49,560 nucleotides of DNA from Pseudomonadota bacterium (GCA_018241665.1 JAFEDK010000020.1:1-49560); one strand, 5' to 3'; counted from the stretch's first letter, positions 1 to 9,302 are shown. Notes: generated from the letters alone by a model not told the origin. Translations and numbers: made by a program.

Positions 1-8
1 AGCTGCGC

Positions 9-36
9 ATTATAAAGAATTATCGAAACCCGTCAA
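9..36 (-). promoter_or_regulatory. Strong sigma-70 promoter, rRNA-operon type, reading off the left edge
   Basis: On the minus strand TTGACG (31-36) is followed after 16 bp by a perfect TATAAT (9-14) and a GC discriminator (GCGC). AT-rich DNA at 38-58 upstream could act as an UP element and overlaps the tyrS stop. A 16-bp spacer, near-consensus hexamers and a GC discriminator are classic for rRNA P1 promoters. The expected start is about base 2, so the transcript lies outside the window. That it drives an rrn operon is an inference; the promoter itself is clear. Confidence 0.7.
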
Positions 37-55
37 CACTATTTCGGAAAATAAT

Positions 56-1255
56 TTAGACAACACTCACCTTGGCAAACTTTCTCTTGCCAACCTGGAG
101 CACCACGCTCTCCCCCACCTTCAACACCAAGGCTTTATCTGCTAGCTTTTCGCCATTCAATCTCACCCCACCCTGGCCGATCATTCGCAAGGCTTCGGAT
201 GTACTGCCTGTCAAGCCAGCCAATTTCAGCGCCGCGCTGATTGCAAGCCCCCCAGCCTCGGCAGACAAAGACACCTCTGGAATGTCATCAGGTATAGCGT
301 TTCTCTGAAAGCGAGCTTCAAAGTCCTCCAGCGCGGCAACTGCAGCAGCTTGACCATGAAAGCGAGCGACTAACTCCTGCGCCAACAGGACTTTCACATC
401 ACGAGGGTTCCGCCCCTCGGAAATCGACTCGCGCAGCCTCTTGATCTCAGCAGCACCACGGAACGACAGCAAGTCGTAGTAGCGCCACATCAGCTCATCA
501 GAAATAGACATCACCTTGCCGAAGATCTCACTAGGCGGTTCGTAGATGCCAATATAATTACCAAGCGACTTCGACATCTTATTGACACCATCCAACCCCT
601 CAAGGAGCGGCATGGTCAACACGCACTGCGGAGCCTGACCGTAGTGCTTCTGCAACTCCCGCCCGACGAGCAGATTGAACCGCTGATCCGTCCCACCAAG
701 CTCGATGTCAGCCTTCATTGCAACCGAGTCATACCCTTGGCACAAAGGGTAGAGGAACTCGTGAATCGCAATCGGCTGCTGCGCGGAGTAGCGCTTGGAA
801 AAGTCATCCCGCTCCAACATTCGCGCAACAGTATGCTGAGCTGCAAGGCGGATCATCCCAGACGCGCCTAGCGCCTCCATCCAACTAGAATTGAAACAAA
901 CTTCAGTTTTCTCTGGGTCGAGAATCTTGAACACTTGATCCTGGTAGGTCCGGGCATTTTCCAACACCTGCTCCCGGGTTAGCGGCGGCCGCGTCGTATT
1001 TTTGCCCGACGGATCACCAATCATCCCGGTGAAATCCCCGATAAGGAAGAGCACCTGATGACCAAGCTCCTGAAAATGGCGCAACTTGTTGATCAACACC
1101 GTATGCCCCAGATGCAGATCCGGTGCGGTGGGATCGAAGCCTGCCTTGACACGCAAAGGACGCCCCGTCTTGAGCCTCTCAACCAGATCAGCCTCAATCA
1201 GAAGCTCGTCCGCCCCACGCTTGATCAACTCCAGCGACGCAGTAATGTCAGTCAT
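56..1255 (-). CDS. tyrS: Tyrosyl-tRNA synthetase
   Basis: The 399-aa class I aminoacyl-tRNA synthetase charges tRNA-Tyr in the cytoplasm. The HIGH-type signature HLGH is at residues 48-51, the KMSKS loop at 226-230, and a C-terminal S4-like RNA-binding domain covers roughly residues 340-398. The chosen ATG at 1255 gives the normal N-terminus [14 protein letters not shown]; the frame is open for 46 more codons upstream, but that part has no family similarity. The sequence resembles the TyrZ-like bacterial subgroup in length and in its HLGH motif, but this was not tested. The gene ends just before a strong outward-facing promoter and lies downstream of erpA in the same direction, separated by a terminator. 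Confidence 0.97.
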   Translation of the reverse strand: MTDITASLELIKRGADELLIEADLVERLKTGRPLRVKAGFDPTAPDLHLGHTVLINKLRHFQELGHQVLFLIGDFTGMIGDPSGKNTTRPPLTREQVLENARTYQDQVFKILDPEKTEVCFNSSWMEALGASGMIRLAAQHTVARMLERDDFSKRYSAQQPIAIHEFLYPLCQGYDSVAMKADIELGGTDQRFNLLVGRELQKHYGQAPQCVLTMPLLEGLDGVNKMSKSLGNYIGIYEPPSEIFGKVMSISDELMWRYYDLLSFRGAAEIKRLRESISEGRNPRDVKVLLAQELVARFHGQAAAVAALEDFEARFQRNAIPDDIPEVSLSAEAGGLAISAALKLAGLTGSTSEALRMIGQGGVRLNGEKLADKALVLKVGESVVLQVGKRKFAKVSVV

Positions 1256-1373
1256 ATGTGTCCTTGCACAACCTCGGAGCAGCGCACAGACGCCATGACC
1301 GCTCCAAAAAAAGAGAGCCGAAATTCTAGCCCATCCCTGAAAGCCGGACGCGCAATTCCCGCGGTCGCCCCAC

Positions 1374-1408
1374 AAAGAAAAAGCGCCTGTCACTCGCGTA
1401 ACAGGCGC
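1374..1408 (-). terminator. Rho-independent terminator after erpA
   Basis: An 8-bp perfect stem (GCGCCTGT 1383-1390 with ACAGGCGC 1401-1408) is followed on the minus strand by a T-rich tract (A-rich 1374-1382 on the plus strand). It sits between the erpA stop and the tyrS start, so it ends erpA transcription and makes tyrS a separate unit. Confidence 0.8.
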
Positions 1409-1469
1409 CTTCTTGAGATCAGCGCGAACTAGAACAAAACGTTTCGCGCCAGCTTACCGCATGCTTGCA

Positions 1470-1820
1470 TCACGCAGAGAATGACGAGCCACACCCGCAG
1501 GTGCTCGTGGCATTGGGGTTACGAATGACAAACTGGGACCCTTCGAGACCTTCCGTATAGTCGATCTCCGCACCGACCAGATACTGATAACTCATCGGAT
1601 CGATAAGCAGCATCACGCCATCCTTCTCCATAACGGTGTCGTCTTCGTTGCGGATCTCATCGAAGGTAAAACCGTACTGAAAACCGGAACAGCCGCCACC
1701 CGTAACAAAGACGCGCAGCTTGAGGTCGGGATTCCCTTCCTCGAGGATAAGCTCTTTCACCTTGCTGGCAGCGCTATCGGTAAATACAAACGGGCTCGGC
1801 ATTTCGGTTACGGCATCCAT
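1470..1820 (-). CDS. erpA: Iron-sulfur cluster insertion protein ErpA
   Basis: This 116-aa A-type carrier protein delivers Fe-S clusters to apo-enzymes. The three conserved cysteines are present: C44 in GGGCSGF and C108 and C110 in the C-terminal CGCGSSF. The length is normal for the family. The ATG at 1820 has a good ribosome site (AAGGAG, 7 nt away) and its own promoter at 1849-1877. IscA is the closest alternative, but the extended N-terminus and the position next to argC favour ErpA, as in other betaproteobacteria. Confidence 0.95.
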   Translation of the reverse strand: MDAVTEMPSPFVFTDSAASKVKELILEEGNPDLKLRVFVTGGGCSGFQYGFTFDEIRNEDDTVMEKDGVMLLIDPMSYQYLVGAEIDYTEGLEGSQFVIRNPNATSTCGCGSSFSA

Positions 1821-1848
1821 GGAACAACTCCTTCAAAACGATCGTCGG

Positions 1849-1877
1849 ATTATGGTCAGCCCCCACCGGCGGGTCAA
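1849..1877 (-). promoter_or_regulatory. Sigma-70 promoter of erpA
   Basis: On the minus strand TTGACC (1872-1877) and CATAAT (1849-1854) are separated by 17 bp. The predicted start is about 1842, giving a short leader that carries the AAGGAG ribosome site of erpA. erpA can therefore be transcribed independently of argC. Confidence 0.65.
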
Positions 1878-1919
1878 GGCACCACCATCAAATAGTCGAC
1901 AAAAATACTCGAATTTAGT

Positions 1920-2948
1920 TCAAGGCATCACCGGAATCTGCCCCAGGCCTGCCGCCTCCGGCAGACCGAAGAGAATATTCATGTTTTGAACCGCCTGACC
2001 GGCAGCCCCCTTCACTAGATTGTCGATAACCGACAAGACCACCACAACATCCCCACCCTGCGGACGATGGACTGCGATCCGACAGATGTTGGCTGAACGC
2101 ACTGAGCGCGTGGAAGGATGAGCCCCGCGCGGCATTACATCGACAAACGGCTCGTTCGCAAAGCGAGATTCGAACAACTCCTGAAGATCCACATCCTTGA
2201 CGAGCCGCGCATAGAGCGTCGCATGAATACCACGAATCATCGGAGTGAGATGAGGAACGAACGTCAGCCCCACCTGCGCCTTGGCGTAGCGCGACAAACC
2301 CTGGCGGATCTCCGGGAGATGGCGATGTCCTGCGACACCGTAGGCCTGGAAATTATCGGCAGACTCGGAGAACAGAATGTGCGTTTCTGCCTTCCGCCCG
2401 GCGCCGGAAACACCGGACTTGGCATCCGCCACTAGACCATCAAGCTCAACAACCCCCGACTCGACCAGAGGCAGAAAGCCCAGCTGCACAGCCGTTGGAT
2501 AACAGCCCGGATTGGCCACCACGCGCGCGCCCTTGATCAACTCCCGGTTCACCTCAGGCAGGCCGTACACCGCTTCAGCAACCAGCTCAGGACACGCATG
2601 CTTCATTCCATACCACTTTTCCCACTCTGCCACGTCGGAAATACGGAAGTCCGCAGCCAGGTCGATCACCTTGATCCCCGCAGCAACCAGGGCTGCAGCC
2701 TGCTGCATCGCAATTCCATTGGGCGTCGCAAAGAACACCACATCGCATCCGAAAAGATCGGCGGCCTGAGGATCAACGAATCGCAGATCAACCCGACGGC
2801 GAAGACTTGGGAACATATCCGCAACCGGCATCCCCGCCTCACCACGCGAGGTGATTGCCTTCAGCTCCACATCCGGATGCTGTGCCAACAGACGCAACAA
2901 CTCAACCCCGGTATATCCCGTCCCACCAACCACACCAACCTTGATCAT
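1920..2948 (-). CDS. argC: N-acetyl-gamma-glutamyl-phosphate reductase
   Basis: ArgC (342 aa) reduces N-acetylglutamyl phosphate to the semialdehyde with NADPH, the third step of arginine synthesis. The Rossmann motif VGGTGYTG is at the N-terminus and the catalytic cysteine is C149 in NPGCYPTA. The start at 2948 (MIKVGVVGG) is chosen over an in-frame ATG 27 bp upstream because the nucleotide-binding strand begins directly there. The C-terminus [15 protein letters not shown] is typical of the family. The gene follows rpsI in the same direction but is cut off from it by a terminator. Confidence 0.97.
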   Translation of the reverse strand: MIKVGVVGGTGYTGVELLRLLAQHPDVELKAITSRGEAGMPVADMFPSLRRRVDLRFVDPQAADLFGCDVVFFATPNGIAMQQAAALVAAGIKVIDLAADFRISDVAEWEKWYGMKHACPELVAEAVYGLPEVNRELIKGARVVANPGCYPTAVQLGFLPLVESGVVELDGLVADAKSGVSGAGRKAETHILFSESADNFQAYGVAGHRHLPEIRQGLSRYAKAQVGLTFVPHLTPMIRGIHATLYARLVKDVDLQELFESRFANEPFVDVMPRGAHPSTRSVRSANICRIAVHRPQGGDVVVVLSVIDNLVKGAAGQAVQNMNILFGLPEAAGLGQIPVMP

Positions 2949-3023
2949 GCTCGCCCCCAACAGGAAATGAACCATCAGCAGACACCCGAACCACGCCGGG
3001 ACAACATACTACGCCAAGATGAC

Positions 3024-3049
3024 AAAAAGCCGCCCGAAGGCGGCTTTTT
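3024..3049 (-). terminator. Terminator after rplM-rpsI
   Basis: An 11-bp perfect stem (3024-3034 with 3039-3049), CGAA tetraloop and T5 tract lie just downstream of rpsI. The A5/T5 symmetry could make it work in both directions, but only minus-strand transcription arrives here. Confidence 0.9.
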
Positions 3050-3067
3050 GACCATGCTCGAAGCGAA

Positions 3068-3460
3068 TTAACGCTTGGAGAACTGCTTGCGACGACGCGC
3101 CTTGCGGAAACCGACCTTCTTACGCTCGACCTCACGGGCATCGCGAGTAACCAAGCCAGCCTTCTTCAGGGGAGACTTGAGCTCTGCATCGTAGTCGATC
3201 AGCGCACGGGTGATGCCATGGCGAACAGCACCTGCCTGACCAGATTCGCCACCGCCGGTCACATTGACCAGGATATCGAAGGTGTCCACGAAGTTCGTCA
3301 GAACCAGCGGCTGACGAACGATCATGCGACCGGTTTCACGGGAGAAGAACTGATCAACCGGCTTGCCGTTCACGACGATGTTGCCGGAGCCCTTCTTGAT
3401 GAAGACACGGGCAACAGCCGACTTGCGACGACCGGTACCGTAGTTGTAAGTCACAGCCAT
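3068..3460 (-). CDS. rpsI: 30S ribosomal protein S9
   Basis: S9 (130 aa) is a small-subunit protein whose C-terminal tail reaches the P-site tRNA. The N-terminus has [14 protein letters not shown] and the protein ends in the universal SKR tail (QFSKR). The length is standard. It follows rplM by 12 bp and is surely cotranscribed with it, the usual bacterial L13-S9 operon. Confidence 0.98.
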   Translation of the reverse strand: MAVTYNYGTGRRKSAVARVFIKKGSGNIVVNGKPVDQFFSRETGRMIVRQPLVLTNFVDTFDILVNVTGGGESGQAGAVRHGITRALIDYDAELKSPLKKAGLVTRDAREVERKKVGFRKARRRKQFSKR

Positions 3461-3472
3461 TATCGGCTCCTG

Positions 3473-3901
3473 TTAAATCGCGAGAACTTGGGGCTGCTGT
3501 GCGGCATGCGGATGCTCGGCACCGGCGTAGCACTTCAGCTTCTTCAGCATGGCATAGCCGAGCGGCCCCTTGGGGAGCATACCCTTGACAGCCTTTTCAA
3601 GCACGCGAGCAGGAAAGCGCTGCTGCAGCTTGGTGAAGTTGGTTTCGTAGATACCGCCCGGATAGCCGGAGTGACGGTAGTACTTTTTGTCCTGGGCCTT
3701 GGTGCCGGTCACACGCAGCTTGTCGACATTGACGACAACGATGAAGTCACCGGTATCAACGTGCGGGGTGTAGATGGCTTTATGTTTGCCGCGCAAGCGA
3801 AGCGCAACTTGGGAAGCAAGCCGACCAAGGACCAAGTCCGTCGCATCGACGACAAACCAGTCGCGCTTGACCTCATGCGGCTTGGCAGAAAACGTTTTCA
3901 T
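3473..3901 (-). CDS. rplM: 50S ribosomal protein L13
   Basis: L13 (142 aa) is an early-assembling large-subunit protein. Recognisable blocks are [16 protein letters not shown], the DFIVVVN strand, [10 protein letters not shown] and [16 protein letters not shown]. The start at 3901 ([11 protein letters not shown]) fits the family; an in-frame ATG 27 bp upstream would add an unrelated peptide. It is the first gene of the operon with rpsI and is preceded by a near-consensus promoter at 3959-3988. Confidence 0.98.
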   Translation of the reverse strand: MKTFSAKPHEVKRDWFVVDATDLVLGRLASQVALRLRGKHKAIYTPHVDTGDFIVVVNVDKLRVTGTKAQDKKYYRHSGYPGGIYETNFTKLQQRFPARVLEKAVKGMLPKGPLGYAMLKKLKCYAGAEHPHAAQQPQVLAI

Positions 3902-3958
3902 GAAGATCCCTCTGACTTTTCCCGACACCGGGAACGACCATAATTCGGAAAGCCGCGG

Positions 3959-3988
3959 ATTTTACCCTAGGCTCAAGGTCAGTGTCAA
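3959..3988 (-). promoter_or_regulatory. Sigma-70 promoter of rplM-rpsI
   Basis: On the minus strand a perfect TTGACA (3983-3988) is followed after 18 bp by TAAAAT (3959-3964) and a GC-rich discriminator (CCGCGG). The predicted start is near 3952, giving a leader of about 50 nt. The small-RNA terminator lies directly upstream and insulates this promoter. Confidence 0.75.
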
Positions 3989-4003
3989 ACACTAAATCAA
4001 GGC

Positions 4004-4035
4004 AAAAAAAAGCGCAGATCGGGGAGATCTGCGCT
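4004..4035 (-). terminator. Intrinsic terminator of the small RNA
   Basis: A perfect 10-bp stem (AGCGCAGATC 4011-4020 with GATCTGCGCT 4026-4035), a 5-nt loop and a run of seven T on the minus strand (A at 4004-4010). No protein gene on the minus strand ends here, so the terminator must serve a non-coding transcript. Confidence 0.8.
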
Positions 4036-4106
4036 AAATCCACACCAAAGGAGGAGGGTGGAGGAGACACCTTTCAGCCGCTTCAAACAACAAAAGCAAC
4101 TGGACT
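4004..4106 (-). ncRNA. Probable trans-acting small RNA with C/U-rich anti-SD motifs
   Basis: The minus strand has all parts of a free-standing small RNA of about 103 nt: a promoter at 4113-4142, a predicted A start at 4106, and a strong intrinsic terminator at 4004-4035. The middle holds TCTCCTCC, CCCTCCTCC and CCTTTGG, which are complementary to Shine-Dalgarno sequences. C/U-rich seed motifs of this kind are known in Hfq-dependent sRNAs of alpha- and betaproteobacteria. No open reading frame of note is present. I do not recognise the family; the RNA itself is inferred from the signals. Confidence 0.55.
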
Positions 4107-4112
4107 GGCCAA

Positions 4113-4142
4113 ATTATCTCCCCCGACCTCCCGTCGGCGCAA
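4113..4142 (-). promoter_or_regulatory. Promoter of the small RNA
   Basis: On the minus strand TTGCGC (4137-4142) and GATAAT (4113-4118) are spaced by 18 bp. Seven bases downstream of the -10 hexamer an A (4106) would be the first transcribed base. The -35 matches the consensus at four of six positions, so the call rests partly on the terminator downstream. Confidence 0.45.
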
Positions 4143-4286
4143 GATTTTTTTGTGCGCCGCGGCACAATATTATCTATCTATCCATAATTTATTTTTATAA
4201 AAAAAATTCCATTAAATCAACAGCTTTTTGAATACGACAACAACTAGCCACACCCAGACTGCGGCGAACTCAAATTGTTCGAGCAC

Positions 4287-4376
4287 CTCCTTTATGCTGC
4301 AATGCAGCACAAAGGAGCGCTGCAGCAACCCTCAGCCCGGCTACAATCACCAACCGCAAAAGGAGTCACGCTCCTT
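4287..4376 (+). promoter_or_regulatory. Structured leader of the OsmC-family gene
   Basis: Two hairpins precede the gene. The first pairs CTCCTTT (4287-4293) with AAAGGAG (4311-4317) and is extended by TGCTGC with GCAGCA. The second pairs AAGGAG (4360-4365) with CTCCTT (4371-4376). Both contain ribosome-site-like AGGAG and its complement, although the gene's own start is 28 bp further on. An AT-rich tract (about 4165-4210) upstream is the likely promoter region, but no clean hexamer pair was found. Confidence 0.4.
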
Positions 4377-4404
4377 AACACGTCAAATTTTGAAGGGAAA
4401 CAGA

Positions 4405-4821
4405 ATGGAGTGCGTAGTCAAGTGGGTCGGCGACATGACGTTCATGGCGGAAACCGGCTCGGGGCATGTGATCACCATGGACGGCCCCCCCGATGCTGGC
4501 GGGCGCAATCTTGCTCCACGCCCCATGGAAACGATGCTAGCCGGCGCGGGCGGCTGCACGGCCTTCGATGTCGTCCTGATCCTCAAGCGTGGCCGGCAGG
4601 ACGTCCGGGATTGCAGCGTGCGCCTGAAAGCCGAACGCGCCGAAACCGACCCGAAGGTGTTCACACGCATTTCGTTCCACTACACTGTTACCGGACATGG
4701 CCTGAAGCCTGAAAGCGTCGAACGAGCCATCAAGCTGTCGTCTGACAAGTATTGCTCCGCGACAATCATGCTAGGCAAGACTGCGGAAATCGAACACACC
4801 TGGGAGATCATCGAGGCCTAG
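4405..4821 (+). CDS. OsmC/Ohr-family thiol peroxidase-like protein
   Basis: This 138-aa protein has the OsmC fold of small dimeric cysteine peroxidases and resembles the YhfA branch. Two cysteines are in the conserved places: C51 in GAGGCTAFDV and C117 in SSDKYCSATIML. The start at 4405 (MECVVKW) is chosen because the 59 upstream in-frame codons are low-complexity and cover the hairpin leader. YhfA-type members have no proven substrate, so peroxide detoxification is an inference from the fold. It is monocistronic and convergent with coq7. Confidence 0.88.
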   Translation: MECVVKWVGDMTFMAETGSGHVITMDGPPDAGGRNLAPRPMETMLAGAGGCTAFDVVLILKRGRQDVRDCSVRLKAERAETDPKVFTRISFHYTVTGHGLKPESVERAIKLSSDKYCSATIMLGKTAEIEHTWEIIEA

Positions 4822-4843
4822 GCTTTTCTGCCCCAGATCCGGA

Positions 4844-5464
4844 TCAGATCCAGTACGCGACGCCAGTCATGACCTTCGAGGTCGCCTGCATGGCGGCCTT
4901 CACTGGCACAGGAAGCTCCACCGCCCCGAGGCGCACCGCCGTATCGGCATGGGCAACCTCATCTACCTTCATCTGTGCAACTATCTCGCGGGAGCGCAGA
5001 TCCTGTTCCGGTAAACGGCCGAGATGGCCATTCAGGTGCGCCTCGACCTGACGCTCGGTCTCCGCCAGAAAGCCCAGATTAACGCCATCACCGAATCGCG
5101 CGACCAGCATTCCGATGGCGAGCGAGCCGCCGTACCAGAGCGGATTCAGAAAGCTCTTCCGCCCGCCCAGTTCGGCAATGCGGCGCTCGGTCCAAGCCAG
5201 GTGCTCAGTCTCCTCGTGCGCGGCCCCCGAAAGCGCCTTCTTGATGCCTTCGTTCCCAGACATCAGCGCCTGCCCCTGATACAAAGCCTGGGCACAGATT
5301 TCTCCGCAGTGATTGACGCGCATCAGGGAGGCCGCATGACGCTTTTCCTGCTCGCTCATCTCGGCCTCAGGCAGTGCCTCACCAGGCACTGGACGTACCG
5401 TCTGGGCATCCGCAAATACGGTACGCAAAGCCTTGTCGAAACCAATGATCAGCTTATCCAGCAT
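4844..5464 (-). CDS. coq7: 2-polyprenyl-3-methyl-6-methoxy-1,4-benzoquinone monooxygenase (Coq7)
   Basis: Coq7 is a diiron hydroxylase that acts in ubiquinone synthesis at the membrane, making demethylubiquinone from demethoxyubiquinone. The 206-aa protein shows the iron ligands in order: E55 in NHCGEI, E85xxH88 in HEETEH, E137 in AETERQ, and E169xxH172 in DEVAH. The ATG at 5464 has GGAG 8 nt upstream; a GTG at 5473 would sit on that ribosome site. It lies 27 bp downstream of the CNP1 lipoprotein gene and is probably cotranscribed. Presence of coq7 fits an aerobic ubiquinone user. Confidence 0.95.
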   Translation of the reverse strand: MLDKLIIGFDKALRTVFADAQTVRPVPGEALPEAEMSEQEKRHAASLMRVNHCGEICAQALYQGQALMSGNEGIKKALSGAAHEETEHLAWTERRIAELGGRKSFLNPLWYGGSLAIGMLVARFGDGVNLGFLAETERQVEAHLNGHLGRLPEQDLRSREIVAQMKVDEVAHADTAVRLGAVELPVPVKAAMQATSKVMTGVAYWI

Positions 5465-5491
5465 TACCACCACTCCAATTGAAATTTGATG

Positions 5492-6025
5492 TCAGCGCAG
5501 GCCCGCAGCCTGGCGCAGGGACTGCACGATTTCATCCCGATTCGGACGGATGGATCCCAGCGGACAGAAGAAGTCCTTGGCAAGCAAGGCGTACTGACGA
5601 TTGAAGGCGTTGTCACGAATCCGTTGCCATTCGTCGGCACGGGGTCTGATCCACTCCTTGTCGCCCCGGCCAATCGCATACAGCTTCCGTTCCGCGGTGT
5701 CGCAGCGGATTCCTTCGAAACTCACATTCTGAGCACCACCTGCACCGCGCACGACCAGCGTGAAACGCACGACGCCATCTGCGGCCAGCGTCAGTGACTT
5801 CTCATCCACGAAGGACAAGGAAGTGGACGCACTCTCCAGATCAACGGGGATCAGATTCGCACTATCGGGAAATGCCGGAAACGCCGGCTCGATTTCCTTC
5901 CAGACCGGCTTGGCCTCTTCCTCGAAGAGGGAGGTGCGGCCACCGGCACAACCGCCAAGCACGACGCCCGTTGCCACAAAGAAAAGCGGAATGCAGGAGC
6001 GGACAAAACGGGAAGCTGCAGCCAT
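5492..6025 (-). CDS. CNP1-family lipoprotein
   Basis: A 177-aa envelope protein of the CNP1 (cryptic neisserial protein) family, of unknown function. The N-terminus is a lipoprotein signal peptide with a hydrophobic stretch (residues 11-23) and lipobox VLGGC, placing the lipid-modified cysteine at C26. The rest is a small soluble domain with two further cysteines (in FEGIRCD and DFFCPLG) that could form a disulfide. The start at 6025 gives the proper signal peptide; longer in-frame starts do not. It precedes coq7 by 27 bp. Confidence 0.8.
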   Translation of the reverse strand: MAAASRFVRSCIPLFFVATGVVLGGCAGGRTSLFEEEAKPVWKEIEPAFPAFPDSANLIPVDLESASTSLSFVDEKSLTLAADGVVRFTLVVRGAGGAQNVSFEGIRCDTAERKLYAIGRGDKEWIRPRADEWQRIRDNAFNRQYALLAKDFFCPLGSIRPNRDEIVQSLRQAAGLR

Positions 6026-6126
6026 CAGGTTTCCAGAGGGGAGAATGAAAGACGGGCGCAATTCTACTCCCCTCCCCTTCCGCCAGGCCAAACCCCCGCA
6101 GAACAGACGATCACTCGCCCGGACAA

Positions 6127-6720
6127 TCAACTACCGATGGCGGCCTCGATTTCGGCAAAGGTGCGCGCCACCTCAGTGGTCTGCAAGGGAATGCCCATCT
6201 GGCGCGCAATCTGGGACGCAGAGAAGATCCCCCTGATTACGGGCGCCGCACCTCCTTCATCCTCCACCACCAGCGCATGCTGCCGCCCACATGCCTTTAA
6301 AGTGGCAACGATGTGTCCCACCTCGGCACGCAGCACATCCGTCATCGTTACGGCATCGAGCTCTTCCGTCGCCACCATGATGTCGCGCACGGTCAATTCC
6401 TCATGACGCGACATCCGCTCCCGCGCCACCCGTGTAGGCTTCTCACCCAACAAATCATTGGACGTGATGATGCCCACCACGCGGCGATCGGCGTCCGTGG
6501 CAAAAAGCATCCGCACGCCACGCAGGATCATGCTGTGATTGGCTTCGACCAACGAAACCGAGTCGGAGATGGTTGCCGCCGGAATCCGTCGCAGATCGGT
6601 CATCACCTCTATCGCCGGTGACGAAGCAACAACTTTGCTCAAGCTCCAGGCATCCGCAACTTCGCAAGTGCCGCTCTTGACCCGGAACTGCCGGATCGGC
6701 TGATAGTGCAAGCGCTCCAT
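6127..6720 (-). CDS. Paired CBS-domain protein
   Basis: A 197-aa cytoplasmic protein made almost only of two CBS motifs (about residues 45-105 and 115-190), which as a pair usually bind adenine nucleotides. Typical stretches are GVRMLFATDADRRVVGIIT and TVRDIMV. The ATG at 6720 is preceded by GGAGGAG at a good distance. There is no catalytic domain, so it presumably acts by binding a partner; the partner is unknown. It lies 101 bp upstream of the CNP1-coq7 pair. Confidence 0.85.
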   Translation of the reverse strand: MERLHYQPIRQFRVKSGTCEVADAWSLSKVVASSPAIEVMTDLRRIPAATISDSVSLVEANHSMILRGVRMLFATDADRRVVGIITSNDLLGEKPTRVARERMSRHEELTVRDIMVATEELDAVTMTDVLRAEVGHIVATLKACGRQHALVVEDEGGAAPVIRGIFSASQIARQMGIPLQTTEVARTFAEIEAAIGS

Positions 6721-6836
6721 GGTGTCTCCTCCCAATGTGCCCCTACAGCGATGAACCGGGATCGCCATACAGCGCCCCCGGACCTGGCGCCGCACCCTGT
6801 GCGACGACAAAAATCAGCAGCAATCGATGAATGAGA

Positions 6837-6876
6837 CAAAAAGACGCGTGCCGAGTTTCAGCTCGGCACGCGTCTT
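6837..6876 (-). terminator. Terminator of rppH
   Basis: A 15-bp perfect stem (6841-6855 with 6862-6876) with a 6-nt loop is followed on the minus strand by T5. It begins two bases downstream of the rppH stop. Confidence 0.92.
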
Positions 6877-6877
6877 G

Positions 6878-7429
6878 TCAGGAGTGGGAAGGCCGTCCCG
6901 GAGGTTCCGGCGTCACGACGATCGGCCGGTAGCTTTCGGGAATGTCGAAGACCCGATCACGGAACAGCAGTCGGGCCAGTTCAAGCAGCGCAGCCTGATA
7001 GACACCGCGCTTGAACTCAATGACTGCCTCAAGGGGCACCCAGTAATAACTCCAGCGCCAGGCATCGAACTCCGGGTGAGTGCTCGCACGCAGGCATACG
7101 TCGGAATCGCGCCCCACCAGTCGCAACAGGAACCAGATCTGCTTCTGGCCGCGATAGGTGTTACGCCATTCCCGCTTGATCCAGTGCTTGGGCACGTCGT
7201 AGCGCAACCAGCCGCGGGTGCGGCCGATGATACGAACGTGCTCAGGCTTCAAGCCGACTTCTTCGAAGAGCTCACGGTACATGGCCTGTTCCGGCGACTC
7301 GCCGTGCTTGATTCCGCCCTGCGGAAACTGCCAGGAATGTTCTCGTATCCGTTTGCCCCAGAAAACCTCGTTGCGCGCATTCACCAGAATGATGCCGACG
7401 TTAGGCCTGTAGCCTTCACGGTCGAGCAT
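6878..7429 (-). CDS. rppH: RNA pyrophosphohydrolase RppH
   Basis: RppH removes pyrophosphate from the 5' end of mRNAs and so starts RNase E-dependent decay. The 183-aa protein begins [15 protein letters not shown], the standard N-terminus, and carries a complete Nudix box at residues 38-60 with REL..EE at 52-57. The downstream [11 protein letters not shown] block is also typical. It is divergent from proS, as in several betaproteobacteria. Confidence 0.96.
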   Translation of the reverse strand: MLDREGYRPNVGIILVNARNEVFWGKRIREHSWQFPQGGIKHGESPEQAMYRELFEEVGLKPEHVRIIGRTRGWLRYDVPKHWIKREWRNTYRGQKQIWFLLRLVGRDSDVCLRASTHPEFDAWRWSYYWVPLEAVIEFKRGVYQAALLELARLLFRDRVFDIPESYRPIVVTPEPPGRPSHS

Positions 7430-7583
7430 GGTGCAACCTTTAATTCATGAACTGTGCGGAATTCTTCCATATTTCCCCTTGCCGCGGAAGCCGACGCCCC
7501 GAATCGGTGCAATGCAACAGAAGCGGCGCCAAGGCGCAAGGTGCACGTTAAAATTGCATGCTGTACTAACAATGGACTCCGTC

Positions 7584-9302
7584 ATGCGTGCCTCCCAGTT
7601 CTTCCTCTCCACTCTCAAGGAAGCCCCTTCCGACGCGGAAGTCATCAGCCACAAACTGATGATGCGCGCGGGGCTGATCAAGCGCCTTGCCGGCGGCATC
7701 TATACCTGGATGCCACTGGGCCTGCGCGCCCTGCGCAAGGTGGAAGCCGTCGTGCGGGAGGAGATGAACCGGGCCGGCGCCATCGAAGTGCTGATGCCCG
7801 CCGTGCAGCCCGCCGAGCTGTGGCAGGAATCCGGCCGCTGGGACTTCTACGGTCCCGAACTGCTGCGCTTCAAGGACCGCCACGACCGCGATTTCGTCGT
7901 CGGCCCTACCCATGAGGAAGTCATCACCGACGTGGTGCGCAAGGAGCTGAGGAGCTACCGCCAGCTGCCCAAGCACTTCTACCAGGTTCAGATGAAGTTC
8001 CGCGACGAGATTCGCCCCCGTTTCGGGGTGATGCGCGGCCGCGAGTTCGTCATGAAAGACGGCTACTCCTTCCACAGCTCCTTCGAGGATCTGCAGCGGG
8101 AATATCGCAACATGTACGACACCTACCACCGCATCTTCAACCGGCTCGGCCTGAAGTTCCGCGCCGTTGCGGCGGATACCGGCTCGATCGGCGGCACCGG
8201 CTCCCACGAGTTCCACGTGATCGCCGAGACCGGTGAAGACGACATCGCCTACTGCCCGGACTCCGACTACGCCGCCAACGTAGAACTCGCCGAAGCCCTG
8301 GCTCCCACCGCCCCGCGCCCTGCCGCCAGCGCTGCACTGACCAAGGTGCACACGCCCAGCGCCAAGACCATCGACGAGCTGGCCGCCTTCCTGAAGATCC
8401 CCGCCACCCAGACTGTCAAGGCGATCGTGGTGGACGGCGACGAAGCCACCGGCGGCAAGCCCGTGCTGTTCCTGCTGCGCGGCGATCACGAACTCAACGA
8501 GGTCAAGGCCCAGAAGGTTGCCGGCGTCAAGAATCCGCTGACCTTCGCCTCCCCGGCCTCCATCCTGGCCGCCTTCGGCGCCAACGCCGGCTCCCTCGGC
8601 CCGGTCGGCTTCCAGGGCCGCGTGGTCATGGACCGTACCGTTGCGGCGATGGCCGATTTCGTCACCGGCGCCAACGAGGACGACTACCACTACACCGGCG
8701 TCAACATCGGCCGTGACTTCCCCGAGGCCGAAGTGGCCGATTTGCGCAACGTCGTCGTCGGCGACCCTTCGCCGGACGGCAAGGGCAGCCTCGACATCTG
8801 CCGCGGCATCGAAGTCGGCCACATTTTCCAGCTGCGCACCAAGTACTCCGAAGCCCTCGGTTGCAAGTTCCTCAACGAACAGGGCAAGGAGCAGGTCATG
8901 GAGATGGGCTGCTACGGCATCGGCGTCTCGCGCATCCTCGGCGCCGCCATCGAGCAGAACAATGACGCCCGCGGCATCATCTGGCCGGACGGCATCGCCC
9001 CCTTCCAGGTAGCCATCGTGCCGATGGGCTATGCCAAGTCCGAAGCAGTGCGCGAAACCGCCGACAAGCTGTACGGCGAACTGGTCGCGGCCGGCATCGA
9101 TGCCTTCCTCGACGACCGGGACGAGCGTCCGGGCTCCCTGCTGGCCGACAACGAGCTGATCGGTACGCCTCACCGCGTCGTCATCGGCGATCGCGGCCTG
9201 AAGGAAGGCGTGGTCGAATACCAGGGCCGCCGCGACGCCGAAGCCACCAAGCTGGCCGTTGGCGAGGTTGCAGCCACGGTCATCGCCAAGCTGAAGGGCT
9301 GA
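7584..9302 (+). CDS. proS: Prolyl-tRNA synthetase (bacterial type)
   Basis: A 572-aa class II synthetase that charges tRNA-Pro. Motif 2 ([17 protein letters not shown]) and motif 3 ([14 protein letters not shown]) are clear, and the YbaK-like editing insertion that clears Ala-tRNA-Pro lies at about residues 225-400, ahead of the HFQ-like C-terminal part. The start at 7584 ([15 protein letters not shown]) matches the family; an ATG 12 bp upstream is possible. No good ribosome site precedes either. A TAAAAT at 7549-7554 is a possible -10 element without a clear -35. Confidence 0.97.
   Translation: MRASQFFLSTLKEAPSDAEVISHKLMMRAGLIKRLAGGIYTWMPLGLRALRKVEAVVREEMNRAGAIEVLMPAVQPAELWQESGRWDFYGPELLRFKDRHDRDFVVGPTHEEVITDVVRKELRSYRQLPKHFYQVQMKFRDEIRPRFGVMRGREFVMKDGYSFHSSFEDLQREYRNMYDTYHRIFNRLGLKFRAVAADTGSIGGTGSHEFHVIAETGEDDIAYCPDSDYAANVELAEALAPTAPRPAASAALTKVHTPSAKTIDELAAFLKIPATQTVKAIVVDGDEATGGKPVLFLLRGDHELNEVKAQKVAGVKNPLTFASPASILAAFGANAGSLGPVGFQGRVVMDRTVAAMADFVTGANEDDYHYTGVNIGRDFPEAEVADLRNVVVGDPSPDGKGSLDICRGIEVGHIFQLRTKYSEALGCKFLNEQGKEQVMEMGCYGIGVSRILGAAIEQNNDARGIIWPDGIAPFQVAIVPMGYAKSEAVRETADKLYGELVAAGIDAFLDDRDERPGSLLADNELIGTPHRVVIGDRGLKEGVVEYQGRRDAEATKLAVGEVAATVIAKLKG

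Noticed and set aside
4148-4166. TTGTGC-GCCGCG-GCACAA dyad considered as a terminator
   Set aside because: Only six base pairs, and no T tract follows on either strand; it may be a protein site, but there is no supporting evidence.
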